This document shows positions 46,173 to 54,657 of a stretch of 64,000 bases of DNA, piece by piece. This DNA is from Comamonadaceae bacterium. GTDB lineage: Bacteria; Pseudomonadota; Gammaproteobacteria; Burkholderiales; Burkholderiaceae_C. Numbering within the stretch: the first letter of the stretch is position 1; each line of letters opens with the position of its first letter. Made by a program: the position numbers and the translations under genes. The notes below the pieces were generated by a model. That model saw only the letters and a program-made list of their open reading frames with translations. It did no database searches and was not told where the DNA came from. The stretch spans positions 248,001 through 312,000 of the forward strand of contig JAIXUG010000004.1 in assembly GCA_027484105.1 (NCBI GenBank), in the 5' to 3' direction.

Positions 46173-47048
46173 ATGGCCAGCATTTCCCCACGCCGCCGCC
46201 GCGACGATTTCGAGGCCGAGCGCGTCTACGAATACCCCCAGCACCTGCGCGAAGCCATCGAAGACGCGCCCACCGGGGCGGGCGTCTACATCTTCCACGG
46301 CCAGGAAGGCGACTTGCCGCTGTACATCGGCAAAAGCATCAACATCCGCGCGCGACTGCTGTCGCACCTGCGCACGCCCGATGAGGCGCGCATGCTGCGC
46401 CAAACCCAGCGCATCAGCCACATCCGAACGGCGGGCGAGATCGGCGCGCTGCTGCTGGAGGCGCAAATGATCAAGGCCCAGCACCCCTTGTTCAACCAAA
46501 AACTGCGCCGCAACCAACAGCTGTGCAGCCTGCAACTCACAGGCGAAGTGCCGCAAGTGGTCTATGCCCGCGACATCGACTTTGCCAGCCAACCCGAGCT
46601 CTATGGCCTGTACGCCAGCCGCCATGCGGCGCTGGATGCGCTGCGCGCCATCGCCGACCAAAACAAGCTGTGTTACGGCCCGCTGGGCCTCGAAAAACTA
46701 CCCCCCGGCAAAGCTTGCTTCAGAGCCGCCATCCGCCAATGTGCGGGTGTGTGCCGGGGCGACGAAAACCCACAGGCGCACCGCGAAAGGCTGTTCAGCA
46801 GCCTGCTGGCGCTGCGTGTGGAGTGCTGGCCCTATCCGGGCGCGGTCGGCTTGGTGGAACGCGACGAGGAACTCACGCAAATCCACGTGGTGAAGCACTG
46901 GTGCTATTTGGGCAGCGCGCCCACCCCCGAAGCGGCCCGTCAACTGAGCCAAACGGCCAGCCAAGTGGCCGCCAATTTTGACGCCGATGGTTATAAAATT
47001 TTGTGCCGTCCGGTGCTCACGGGGAGCGTAGAGCTGTTGGTCTTGTAA
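46173..47048 (+). CDS. cho: Excinuclease Cho (UvrC-like GIY-YIG nuclease)
   Basis: Single-domain UvrC homologue making the 3' incision in nucleotide excision repair with UvrAB. At 291 aa it has the GIY-YIG catalytic core GVYIFHGQEG then LYIGKSINIRARLLSHL, with the catalytic Arg in that helix and the Glu further on in GALLLEAQMIK. The C-terminal half, FRAAIRQCAGVCRGDE, is family-typical. In E. coli cho (ydjQ) is SOS-induced; here it lies directly behind umuD and should share its LexA box. ATG at 46173; a TTG overlapping the umuD stop is also possible. Confidence 0.9.
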   Translation: MASISPRRRRDDFEAERVYEYPQHLREAIEDAPTGAGVYIFHGQEGDLPLYIGKSINIRARLLSHLRTPDEARMLRQTQRISHIRTAGEIGALLLEAQMIKAQHPLFNQKLRRNQQLCSLQLTGEVPQVVYARDIDFASQPELYGLYASRHAALDALRAIADQNKLCYGPLGLEKLPPGKACFRAAIRQCAGVCRGDENPQAHRERLFSSLLALRVECWPYPGAVGLVERDEELTQIHVVKHWCYLGSAPTPEAARQLSQTASQVAANFDADGYKILCRPVLTGSVELLVL

Positions 47049-47126
47049 AGGGGCTGCCCACCGCCAAAGCTGGGCTTGCGTTGTGCCGTCAGTACGTTTG
47101 TGACGGTTTATAAAAAAGGAACGCCG

Positions 47127-48287
47127 ATGGACACGCGGAAAAAATTCAATTTACTCGCATTTTGCTTGGCATCCATCGCCATTTTTTGTGCCGGGGCGGC
47201 GCTTGCACAAAACAACAAGGGCCAAATTGAAAATGATCAATTTTGGGCTGATTTTTCCAAAGGTTTGGAATGGCTTCCCACGTCCAAGTCCATTTCTGCT
47301 TCTCCCACGCCCTCCAATCTGGATGTGGCGCCAGACAGTTTGAATTCCAGCTTGTCCCCTCTGGTCGATCAGGCATTTGATCCGGACGTTCACCGCATCG
47401 TCATCCTGTCGCACAAGCGCAGCATCATCCACCGCAAATACAACGAAAGATGGGTCAACGAAAAGTCGCGTCCTTCCAGTGCATCCATGGCCAAAAGCTT
47501 GACGGCATTGGCGGTTGGCAAAGCCATCTGCAATGGTGCCATCGCCCATGTGGACGAAAGCGCCGCTGTGTATTCCAGCAGGCTGCGCGGCACCTCTTGG
47601 GGTCATGCCAAGATCCGTCATTTGTTGGCCATGAGCAGCGGCTCGAACAAACCTGTTTTTTCGCCCACGGGTTCGCCCACACCACAGGTTCAAGCCGAGA
47701 CACTGGCCAAGTCGTACCAAGGCAAGATGACGCACGACTTCATCAGCCTCATGGCCAAGGCCGATGAAAAGTACTCTGCCTCGGGTCAACAGGGCTTGTA
47801 CAACAACTTGGACACACAGGCCTTGGCCATCTTGGTGGAAGACGCCGCCCGTCAAAAATTCATTGAATTTTTTGAACGTGAGATTTGGCACGCCATGGGT
47901 GCCAGCCAAGGCGGAACTTGGTCCCACAACAGTCTAGGCCAAGTGGCGGCATTTTCGGGTTTTACGGCCCATCCCTATGACTGGATCCGTTTGGGGCACT
48001 ATGTTCTGGAGGAGCGTGCCAAAGACACATGCTTTGGCAAATACCTGAAAGAGGCCACCACGCGACAAAGTCAGGTGCTTTTACCCAATGGCTCCGCAGC
48101 TTACGGTTTTCAAACATGGCTGGGGTGCGGCGGCGTCGATACCTTTTGCTTCCTGGGTCATGGCGGACAGCGCTTGCAAATGAGCCCATCGACAGGTCTT
48201 GTGATGTACGTGCATGCCACCAGCATGTCGGCCAGCCCATCATTGCTGGCCATGTACCGGAATGTGGCCAGTCGTTTACCGAAATAA
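47127..48287 (+). CDS. Exported serine hydrolase (class C beta-lactamase fold)
   Basis: Penicillin-binding-protein-like serine hydrolase of 386 aa with a signal peptide (cleavage near ALAQ at 27-28). The active-site tetrad is Ser120-x-x-Lys123 in SSASMAKSLTAL. YNNLD supplies a candidate YxN motif and GHGGQ a His-containing third motif in place of KTG. Such proteins are esterases, D-aminopeptidases or 6-aminohexanoate-dimer hydrolases more often than true beta-lactamases. The base composition is clearly more AT-rich than its neighbours, suggesting later arrival. The start has AAAGGA upstream. Confidence 0.85.
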   Translation: MDTRKKFNLLAFCLASIAIFCAGAALAQNNKGQIENDQFWADFSKGLEWLPTSKSISASPTPSNLDVAPDSLNSSLSPLVDQAFDPDVHRIVILSHKRSIIHRKYNERWVNEKSRPSSASMAKSLTALAVGKAICNGAIAHVDESAAVYSSRLRGTSWGHAKIRHLLAMSSGSNKPVFSPTGSPTPQVQAETLAKSYQGKMTHDFISLMAKADEKYSASGQQGLYNNLDTQALAILVEDAARQKFIEFFEREIWHAMGASQGGTWSHNSLGQVAAFSGFTAHPYDWIRLGHYVLEERAKDTCFGKYLKEATTRQSQVLLPNGSAAYGFQTWLGCGGVDTFCFLGHGGQRLQMSPSTGLVMYVHATSMSASPSLLAMYRNVASRLPK

Positions 48288-48313
48288 ATTCAAAGCCACT
48301 CGGGGTGATACCT

Positions 48314-48415
48314 GTGAAAATTCACCTGCAAACGCCCGAAGAAATACGCCCGCAAATCTGGAAGGAACTGGGCCGCGTCAGCCAGGACCGGCACCACGAA
48401 TGGCTCACGCCCTGA
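48314..48415 (+). pseudogene. 3'-truncated remnant of a PPOX-type flavin-binding protein
   Basis: A 33-codon open stretch from GTG ends in IWKELGRVSQDRHHEWLTP and then a stop. Pyridoxamine-5'-phosphate-oxidase-family proteins commonly begin with an IW-x-EL...D-x-HHEWRTP segment that continues into VLATV. Here the continuation is missing and the end overlaps the last 11 bp of folB on the opposite strand, so the rest of the gene was probably lost. The match is by eye and short, hence moderate confidence. Confidence 0.5.
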
Positions 48416-48833
48416 GTGCAGCGTCGCGCATGCGCTGCAGCTGTGCGCCGTCCACCGCCAAACGCACACCCAAAGAACCGCTGCCCGCACGCACCGGAAA
48501 TTTGCGCAGAGCCACCTCAAGCGCCTCAATGGCTGGGTCAGCCGCACAGGCTTGCACGATGCGCGTCATCAGCCGCTCTTGGGTTTCATACAGCCCATCG
48601 GCCGCCAGCCGTTCGATCTCGATCACCAGCGGGTCGTAATCGAACACATGCGCCATGCCGTCTTGGGCAATCAGCACCAGATCGGGATTGATCCACAGGG
48701 TCAAGTCCAGCGCGTGGTACTCGGGCACGGTGTCGCCGGGGGCGTAAGTGCCGATGCGGGTGGCCAGGTGAAAGTCTTTCAGTTCAATCTGGCTGGCGGT
48801 CGAGGTTGGCATGGTCATGGTCGTTTGGGGCAA
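48405..48833 (-). CDS. folB: Dihydroneopterin aldolase-like protein (FolB)
   Basis: Folate biosynthesis enzyme fold of up to 142 aa. Conserved points are the IELKDFHLATRIGTY opening, EYHALDLTL, the YDPLVIEIERLAADG region with the helix leading to ETQERLMTRIVQ, and the C-terminal KFPVRAGSGSLGV strand. The start could be the first ATG or one of two ATGs 5-7 codons later; I kept the longest. It follows the HNH gene by 24 bp on the same strand. Confidence 0.85.
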   Translation of the reverse strand: MPQTTMTMPTSTASQIELKDFHLATRIGTYAPGDTVPEYHALDLTLWINPDLVLIAQDGMAHVFDYDPLVIEIERLAADGLYETQERLMTRIVQACAADPAIEALEVALRKFPVRAGSGSLGVRLAVDGAQLQRMRDAALRA

Positions 48834-48857
48834 GTTCGTGGGTTGGCGTTTGGGGGC

Positions 48858-49244
48858 TCAGCGCCTGCTTTTGAGCCGTTGGCTCTTGCGGCTTTTTTCA
48901 AAAAACGCATCGGGTTTGGTTTGCACCCAACGGATGAAGCGGGCCATCTCTTCGGGCTGCTTCAAAGCTTCGACCGTGGCATAGGTACGGGCCAATTCGG
49001 TCTCGGTGAACAGCGCATGGATCTGGCGGTGGCAAATGCGGTGCAGCACCACGGTGTGTGCGCCCCCGTGTGACTTGGGCACCAGATGGTGCGCGTCTTG
49101 TTGGCTGGGCGGAATGGGGCGCTCGCACAGCGGGCACAACACGGCATCGGTGCGCGGTGCGGGCAGGGCTTCAAGCTGGGCTTGAATGAGTTTTTTGCGA
49201 ATGCGCCCTGTCACGGCTACAAGACTGTGTTGACCATCGCCCAA
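48858..49244 (-). CDS. HNH endonuclease
   Basis: Small HNH nuclease domain protein (128 aa). The zinc-type cysteines are in LCPLCERPI, the catalytic segment is DAHHLVPKSHGG, and the third part is LHRICHRQIHALFTE. The Lys/Arg-rich C terminus (RKSQRLKSRR) could aid DNA or RNA binding. This short stand-alone form is widespread and its role is unknown. Its first bases partly adjoin the SOUL gene on the same strand. Confidence 0.88.
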   Translation of the reverse strand: MGDGQHSLVAVTGRIRKKLIQAQLEALPAPRTDAVLCPLCERPIPPSQQDAHHLVPKSHGGAHTVVLHRICHRQIHALFTETELARTYATVEALKQPEEMARFIRWVQTKPDAFFEKSRKSQRLKSRR

Positions 49245-49301
49245 GGCTACAACAGACCGCCAGCGGCGCAGGCCGCACCGGGCGATTGATCCCGGTCGCG
49301 T

Positions 49302-49892
49302 TCAGGGCATCAGGTCGATCAAGATCTCGTTGCGGCGGTTCCACGGCAAGGTGAACGGATCGTCGTAACGGGCCACTTGGGCCGTGGGGCTGAGCTTGAG
49401 GTTTTTGGTTTTGGCCCAAGCCTTCAGCCGCTCGGTTTGCTCTTGAATGCTGGCCTGCGTGGTGAAACCGCCAAAGCGCACCGCCGCCACCTCGTGTTCG
49501 GCCACAGGGCGCAACTGAATCTGGGGGTTCAGGGGTTTGGGCAGGGTCTGCATGCTTTCGGCAGACGGCATCACAAAGTGCACCCGCCAGCCTTCTGACT
49601 CGGGGGCCACGGTGACGGGCGCGGTCATCGAGATCTTGCGCTGAGCGCCGACCTCGGGCTGGACGTTGTCACCAAAAATATAAGACGCGATGCGCCGAAA
49701 GCCGTTGCGGCTGGCGGCGTCAAAGTCGCCACTGATTTGGGTTTGCGCCACGGTGAAAGCGGCGTAGCGGCGCACCTCAAAAGGTGGCTCAGAGACCAGC
49801 ACGGTGTAACGCGGTTCTTCAACGGCCATGGCGGCTCCACAAAAAAGAAACAACAGGGGGAAAAGCCAGCGCGTGGTGGGGCGTGTGAACAT
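49302..49892 (-). CDS. SOUL-family heme-binding protein
   Basis: Exported 196-aa protein of the SOUL/HBP family. The signal peptide is LFPLLFLFCGAAMA and the SOUL domain starts at EEPRYTVLVSEPPFEVRRY. Conserved elements include FRRIASYIFGDN, ISMTAPVT and the C-terminal ARYDDPFTLPWNRRNEI. Bacterial SOUL proteins bind heme or tetrapyrroles; physiological role unclear. It lies 57 bp upstream of the HNH gene and is divergent from umuC. Confidence 0.93.
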   Translation of the reverse strand: MFTRPTTRWLFPLLFLFCGAAMAVEEPRYTVLVSEPPFEVRRYAAFTVAQTQISGDFDAASRNGFRRIASYIFGDNVQPEVGAQRKISMTAPVTVAPESEGWRVHFVMPSAESMQTLPKPLNPQIQLRPVAEHEVAAVRFGGFTTQASIQEQTERLKAWAKTKNLKLSPTAQVARYDDPFTLPWNRRNEILIDLMP

Positions 49893-50016
49893 GAGGTGAA
49901 GAGCTTGGGTTTGCGATTCATCGTAGCAGTAACGGGGCCTTGGCGCAGGGGCCTTGGTGTGAAGTGCCTCACTTCACGATGGTTGAAAGACCCGTGCACG
50001 CCAGCCTGTCGATATA

Positions 50017-50032
50017 CTGTTTATTTAAACAG
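50017..50032. promoter_or_regulatory. LexA (SOS) box of umuC
   Basis: CTGT-N8-ACAG with an AT-rich core, almost the same sequence as the umuD box, and again overlapping a TATACT element (50013-50018). It ends only 9 bp before the umuC start codon. Confidence 0.93.
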
Positions 50033-50041
50033 TATTTAGCC

Positions 50042-51415
50042 ATGCCCCTCCCCATGCTCGCCCTCATCGACGGCAACAACTTCTACTGCAGCTGCGAACG
50101 CGTCTTTCAGCCCTGGCTGCAAAACCGCCCGCTCGTCGTTCTCTCCAACAATGACGGCTGCGCCATTGCCCGCTCTGACGAGGCCAAAGCGCTGGGCATC
50201 AAGATGGGGGCGCCCTGGTTCAAGATCCGTCACCTGGAGCAAGAGGCCGGGCTTGTTGCCCTGTCGGCTAACTTTGCGCTGTATGGCGACATGAGCGACC
50301 GCATGATGAGCCTGGCCGCAGGCTTGGGCCACACGCAAGAGGTCTATTCCATCGACGAAAGCTTTGTTGACCTGAGCGGCATCACCGGTGACCTGGTCCG
50401 GCGCGCCCGCACCATCCGCAGGCGCATCCTCCAATGGATCGGCATCCCGACCTGCATCGGCATCGGCCCCACCAAGACCCTTGCCAAATTGGCCAACGCC
50501 ATCGCCAAAAGCGCCGAACGCAAACCCGGCAGCTACCCCGCGCAATACGCGCAAATCTGCCACCTGGGCGCGTGCAGCCCGCAAGAACTCGCCGCCCTGC
50601 TGCAAGCCACCGAAGTGGGTGAGGTGTGGGGCGTCGGCCCCCGCATTGGCGCGCAGCTGCGGGCCCAAGGCATCCACACCGCGCTGGATCTGCAAGGCAT
50701 GGACCCGGCTGCCGCCAAAGCGGGCTGGTCGGTGGTGCTGGAGAAAACCGTGCGCGAACTCAATGGCATCCCCTGCATCGCGTTCGAAGACGAGCCCCCG
50801 GCGAAACAACAAATCGCCTGCACCCGTTCATTTGGCCATCCGGTGACCGAGCTGCAAGACCTGCAAGAAGCCATCACCGAATTTGCCTGCCGCGCTGCCG
50901 AAAAACTGCGCCAGCAAAACAGCCACACCGGCCAGCTGATGGCCTTCATCCGCACCAGCCCCTTCCGGGAAAAAGACCGGCAATACAGCCGCAGCGCCAG
51001 CATCCCTTTGCCCAGCCCCACCAGCGACAGCGCGCACATCACGCAAGCAGCCACCGCCATCCTCCAACACATTTACCGCCCGGGCTTCAAGTACGCCAAA
51101 GCCGGCGTGATGCTGATGGATTTGCAACCGGCGACGCGGCAACAACTCACGCTGGACCTGGATGCCGACATGCCCGAAAACCGCGTGCGCCTGATGCAGG
51201 CGATGGATCAGATCAACCAGCGTTATGGGCGCGGCAGCCTGAAACTGGCCCGCGCTGTCACGGGGTCTGCCGCGCCGATTTGGCAGATGAAGCAGAACTT
51301 CAAAACCCCCGCGTACACCACCGATTGGCAGCGTCTCTTGACCGTAGAAAACGACGTGCGCCGGCCCCTGGCGGCGCACCAAAGTCCGGCGTCAGGCGCT
51401 CGCCGAGGGGCTTGA
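50042..51415 (+). CDS. umuC: UmuC: Y-family DNA polymerase V catalytic subunit
   Basis: Translesion DNA polymerase subunit (457 aa, slightly longer than E. coli's 422). The catalytic acids are Asp10 in [14 protein letters not shown] and Asp105-Glu106 in [25 protein letters not shown] and the HhH-like [11 protein letters not shown] and [11 protein letters not shown] follow. The C-terminal little-finger part is [18 protein letters not shown], then ARPxY-type AGVMLMDL. No clear ribosome site lies between the SOS box and ATG, implying a very short leader. It ends by overlapping the convergent B12-binding gene by 24 bp. Confidence 0.95.
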   Translation: MPLPMLALIDGNNFYCSCERVFQPWLQNRPLVVLSNNDGCAIARSDEAKALGIKMGAPWFKIRHLEQEAGLVALSANFALYGDMSDRMMSLAAGLGHTQEVYSIDESFVDLSGITGDLVRRARTIRRRILQWIGIPTCIGIGPTKTLAKLANAIAKSAERKPGSYPAQYAQICHLGACSPQELAALLQATEVGEVWGVGPRIGAQLRAQGIHTALDLQGMDPAAAKAGWSVVLEKTVRELNGIPCIAFEDEPPAKQQIACTRSFGHPVTELQDLQEAITEFACRAAEKLRQQNSHTGQLMAFIRTSPFREKDRQYSRSASIPLPSPTSDSAHITQAATAILQHIYRPGFKYAKAGVMLMDLQPATRQQLTLDLDADMPENRVRLMQAMDQINQRYGRGSLKLARAVTGSAAPIWQMKQNFKTPAYTTDWQRLLTVENDVRRPLAAHQSPASGARRGA

Positions 51416-52312
51416 GCGGAAGGACGCGGCCAGCGCCACGGCCTCTTTGACATCGATGCAGATGCCGTCGGCACCCAGGCTGCGCGCGTCGTGCTGTTGC
51501 ACCGTGAAGATGGGCCCCCCCAGCAAAATCCCCGGTTCGGGGTTGCCCGATGAGGCTTTGAGCGCGCGGATCAGCCCGGGCAGGGTTTTGAGTTGCGCCT
51601 CGGTGGCGCAAGAGATGCCGATCACGTCAAACCATTCGTTGTTGACCGCGTGCATCAGTTCGTTTTCGCTGAGCGAGATCTCGATGACCACGTCCCAGCC
51701 CGCTTTGCGGAAAAAATCGGAGACGATGGTCATGCCCAGAAAGTGCTGCGAGCCCGGGGCCGAGGCCAGCATGATGCGCTGCACATCGCCGCCCAGTTGC
51801 GGGCCGTTTTGGTATTCAAAGCCCAGGCGGTGCGTGATCTCGTGCATGCGCACCAAGCCGCAAGTGACTTCGGTGAAGTCGCACAGGTCTTGTTCCCACA
51901 TCACCCCCAGTTGCCGGGCGGCGGGGGCAATCAGCTCCAGAAAAATCCGGTCGGTGGTCACGCCCTGGTGCAGCAACTCGTCGATGAATTGGGTGGTCTC
52001 GCTGCTGGAGCTCGATTTGCTCAAGGCAACAAAGCTGGCCAGCTGTTTGGGCGATATGCCGGGGCCTGCGGTGGGTGCGTTGGCGTCGGGCAGGGCTACC
52101 CGGTGCGCCTGCACCAGGCGCGGGATGATCTGCGTCTCGATCACCTCGGTCAGCGACCGTTTGCATTCTTCCTGATGGCCTGATGCGTCGGCAGAGGAGG
52201 AGGACGTCCGCGGGGTCATGCCTTGCCCAAAAGAGGACATCAGCGTCAACCAAGCGCTGGCAAATGCCCTGAGTGGGTGAAAGGGAAGTGCCGGGGAGTG
52301 GAGGTGCATCAA
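51392..52312 (-). CDS. Cobalamin (B12)-binding-domain regulator, AerR/PpaA-like
   Basis: A 306-aa protein with a helical middle region ([19 protein letters not shown], then [28 protein letters not shown]) and a C-terminal Rossmann-like cobalamin-binding domain ([21 protein letters not shown] with the lower-ligand-type His, ILLGGPIF). This architecture resembles AerR/PpaA/SCHIC regulators of photosynthesis genes and CarH-like light sensors, but there is no MerR DNA-binding domain and no photosynthesis genes here. The true start may be MSSFGQGM, about 24 codons in. Last 24 bp are shared with umuC. Confidence 0.8.
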   Translation of the reverse strand: MMHLHSPALPFHPLRAFASAWLTLMSSFGQGMTPRTSSSSADASGHQEECKRSLTEVIETQIIPRLVQAHRVALPDANAPTAGPGISPKQLASFVALSKSSSSSETTQFIDELLHQGVTTDRIFLELIAPAARQLGVMWEQDLCDFTEVTCGLVRMHEITHRLGFEYQNGPQLGGDVQRIMLASAPGSQHFLGMTIVSDFFRKAGWDVVIEISLSENELMHAVNNEWFDVIGISCATEAQLKTLPGLIRALKASSGNPEPGILLGGPIFTVQQHDARSLGADGICIDVKEAVALAASFRSSPSASA

Positions 52313-52401
52313 CAGGGTTCAAAGTGGTTTTTGACCATAACGCTTTCAAACCGCCTCTGCAAGACGCCATGCCCTCCCTTTTGTAGGGGTTATCACCTGT
52401 A

Positions 52402-52422
52402 GCACCCGGGCTGACCGGGTGC
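52402..52422 (-). terminator. Hairpin after the HtrA-like gene
   Basis: Perfect 8-bp stem GCACCCGG/CCGGGTGC with a 5-base loop, 13 bp past the HtrA-like stop codon on the minus strand. No U-tract follows, so termination is plausible but not certain. Confidence 0.5.
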
Positions 52423-52435
52423 CTGGGTCACGCCT

Positions 52436-53440
52436 TCAAATGCTGCTGGGGCGCTTGAGCGATTGGTTGCGGTCGGCGGTCACCAGCTCAATCTGGCGAA
52501 CCTGCCCCTCCCGACGGATGCTCAAAGTCAAGGTGCTGCCCGCTGGCCCCACTGCCCTCAGGCGCCTGTAAAAGTCGGGCAAGTTGTCCAGAGCCTGGCC
52601 CTGCAAGGCCAGCAAAGTGTCGCCCACCATGATTCCGCTTTGAGCAGCTGGGCTGTTGGGGGAGACCCGCAACACACTCAGCCCGCCACCGGGTAAAGCC
52701 TGGCTGCTGATGCCCAGCCAGGAAGGTGCGGGCCCAAGACTTTTGCCTTGGCGCAACAACTCGGGCAAGGGGTCTTTGATCAAATTCACCGGCACATACA
52801 GATTGCCCGGCAGGGGCACCTGGTCGCCAAATACGTCTTGCACCAACAAAGAGCCAATGCCCACCAGCCGTCCACGCTGGTCAAACAGCCCGGCGCCGCT
52901 CCAGTTGTTCACGGCGGGCAAGGTCATCAGCGGCGCTTCCAGCCAATACTCCCACACCGCCGCAAATGGCCGCCGAGACACCAACTCCAAAGCGGTGAGT
53001 TCGGATTCCCTCTGACCCAGTGTCCAGAGCTTGCCGGGGGTGGGCAGGGCGTCCGAGTCGCCCAAGGGGACGGCCTCCAGACGCAAGGGCACCAAAGCCC
53101 GAATCAACCCCAGGCCGCTGGTGTTGTCCACCGCCCGCACTTGTCCGGGAATCCTGCGGCCTTGGTGGTCGATCAAGTCCACGGTTTCGGCTTCCAGCAG
53201 CAGGTAGCCGATGGTCAACACCGTGTCTGGTGCGATGACCACACCCGACCCCAGCCTTTGTTGGCCCAGCGTACGGGCCGTATTGGCCTGTTCGTCGCTG
53301 CGGGTCTGGACACTCACGACCGATTGCATGATGCGCTGGACGGTGGGTGACGGCAGGGCCTGCTCGGGCTGCGCCCAAGCCAAAGGCCAAGCCAACAAGC
53401 CTGCGGACAACACCATCAGAAATGGGTGGTTCATGGTCAT
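52436..53440 (-). CDS. HtrA/DegP-like trypsin-fold protein with PDZ domain, catalytic triad degenerate
   Basis: Periplasmic 334-aa protein with a signal peptide ending AWAQ (about residue 24), a chymotrypsin-fold domain 35-225 and a PDZ domain 240-325 (SWLGISSQALPGGGLSVLRV, NSPAAQSGIMVGDTLLALQG). In DegP the His sits in TNNHVV; here the same place reads TIGYLL (Tyr79). The Asp position reads SGLGLI (Gly109). Only the Ser181 in NWSGAGLF remains. It is therefore probably not an active protease but a binding or chaperone relative. One PDZ, like DegS. Confidence 0.85.
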   Translation of the reverse strand: MTMNHPFLMVLSAGLLAWPLAWAQPEQALPSPTVQRIMQSVVSVQTRSDEQANTARTLGQQRLGSGVVIAPDTVLTIGYLLLEAETVDLIDHQGRRIPGQVRAVDNTSGLGLIRALVPLRLEAVPLGDSDALPTPGKLWTLGQRESELTALELVSRRPFAAVWEYWLEAPLMTLPAVNNWSGAGLFDQRGRLVGIGSLLVQDVFGDQVPLPGNLYVPVNLIKDPLPELLRQGKSLGPAPSWLGISSQALPGGGLSVLRVSPNSPAAQSGIMVGDTLLALQGQALDNLPDFYRRLRAVGPAGSTLTLSIRREGQVRQIELVTADRNQSLKRPSSI

Positions 53441-53558
53441 TCCCCGTTAAACGGCCAAGCAGGTGGCCAAAAGCATCTTGCGGTGGCGGCATGCCGCTGT
53501 CCACGCCCTGGCATTGTGTGCCGGGGCGGTTTAACCCCATGCCCGGGAAGCCTACTGC

Positions 53559-54194
53559 TCACTTGGGCAAATCGCGCGCGCCGCTGGCGGGGCGGTACAT
53601 CTTGAACAGTTGCTCGGGCCCGATGCTGAAGTAATCGGCTGGACCGCCACCGCGCAGGATGTGCCCCGCGTTGGCCGTGTCATAGGTGCCGTTTTTGAGC
53701 AAACGCTGATCGATGTGCACGCCCACGACTTCGCCAAACACCATCCAGGTCTCGATGTTGTGGCCTTGCAGGTCTTTCAGTTGCAAGATTTGAGTACACC
53801 GGCATTCAAAGCTGACCGGGCTTTGCGCCACCCGTGGCACGCCCACGATGCGTGAGGGCGCGGGCGTCAAACCCGCCAGATCGAACTCGCTCACCTCGGG
53901 GGGCACGGCCTCGCAGGTCTGGTTCATCCCCTCGGCCAATTCGCGGGTGACCAAATTCCAGACAAACTCGCCCGTGGCTTCGATGTTGTTGAGGGAGTCC
54001 TTGCGCCCAATGCTGGAAAAACCAATCACCGGCGGCACGTAATTGAACGCATTGAAAAAACTGTAAGGCGCCAGGTTCAAAACACCGCTGGTGCTGCGGC
54101 TGGACACCCAGCCAATCGGGCGTGGGCCCACGATGGCGTTGAAAGGGTCGTGTTTCAGGCCGTGACCGGCGTGGGGTTCGTAAAAGTGCTGCAT
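53559..54194 (-). CDS. Flavin reductase-like FMN-binding protein
   Basis: A 211-aa protein of the flavin-reductase split-barrel family (DIM6/NTAB-type). Features are GPRPIGWVSSRSTSGVLNLAPYSFFNAF, which binds FMN phosphate and ribityl, then PPVIGFSS and the C-terminal VGVHIDQRLLKNGTYD. Members supply reduced flavin to monooxygenases or act on their own as NAD(P)H reductases. No partner oxygenase is next to it. Divergent from the glutaredoxin-like gene. Confidence 0.9.
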   Translation of the reverse strand: MQHFYEPHAGHGLKHDPFNAIVGPRPIGWVSSRSTSGVLNLAPYSFFNAFNYVPPVIGFSSIGRKDSLNNIEATGEFVWNLVTRELAEGMNQTCEAVPPEVSEFDLAGLTPAPSRIVGVPRVAQSPVSFECRCTQILQLKDLQGHNIETWMVFGEVVGVHIDQRLLKNGTYDTANAGHILRGGGPADYFSIGPEQLFKMYRPASGARDLPK

Positions 54195-54283
54195 ACTTTG
54201 ACTTTAAGCGGCGATGGGCGGCCTGGGCAGTCATGCACCGGACAGTTCTGCCAGTCTATGATGGCCTTCAATGGAGGAACCCC

Positions 54284-54652
54284 ATGACACGACCCTTCCT
54301 TGCCGAATCGGCCATCCACCCGGCCATTCGCCAACGCATTGCCGAGCACCACCTGCCCGTCGTTCAACGGGTGCAAACCGCCATCGCCCAGCAGGCTGTG
54401 GTCGTAGTGGGTTTGTCGGGCAACCCTTTTGTGGGCAAAGCCCGCAAGGCGCTGGCTGCAGCGGGTGTGGCGCACGAGTACATCGAGTTCGGCAGCTATT
54501 TCTCGCAGTGGCGCTTGCGCAATGCGCTGAAGATGTGGACCGGCTGGCCCACATTCCCCATGGTCTTTGTGCGCGGCACCTTGGTCGGTGGGGCCGATGA
54601 CCTGCGCCGATTGATCGACAGCGGCGAACTCACCACCTTGCTCAAGGCCTGA
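54284..54652 (+). CDS. Glutaredoxin-like protein lacking the active-site cysteine
   Basis: Thioredoxin-fold protein (122 aa from the ATG preceded by GGAGG) of the monothiol glutaredoxin type. It keeps WTGWPTFPMVFV with the cis-Pro and VGGADDLRRLIDSGEL, the glutathione-binding parts. At the position of the CGFS/CPYC motif it reads GLSGNPFVGKARKAL, and the whole protein contains no cysteine. It cannot do thiol redox chemistry, so it may be a glutathione- or Fe-S-binding relative with a changed role. It is followed 5 bp later by a small hypothetical gene. Confidence 0.88.
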   Translation: MTRPFLAESAIHPAIRQRIAEHHLPVVQRVQTAIAQQAVVVVGLSGNPFVGKARKALAAAGVAHEYIEFGSYFSQWRLRNALKMWTGWPTFPMVFVRGTLVGGADDLRRLIDSGELTTLLKA

Positions 54653-54657
54653 GTGAC

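Noticed and set aside
47127..48287. True class C beta-lactamase
   Set aside because: The third motif is GHGGQ in place of KTG, and the Y-x-N placement is uncertain; a general serine hydrolase is the safer call.
44922..51415. Prophage or integron remnant, suggested by the toxin-antitoxin pair, umuDC and HNH nuclease together
   Set aside because: No integrase, structural gene, attachment-site repeat or tRNA was found; the genes are all chromosomal types.
53441..53558. GGTTTAACCCC near 53528 as a third copy of the GGGTTAACCC motif
   Set aside because: The arms do not match fully and the TAG following both other copies is absent.
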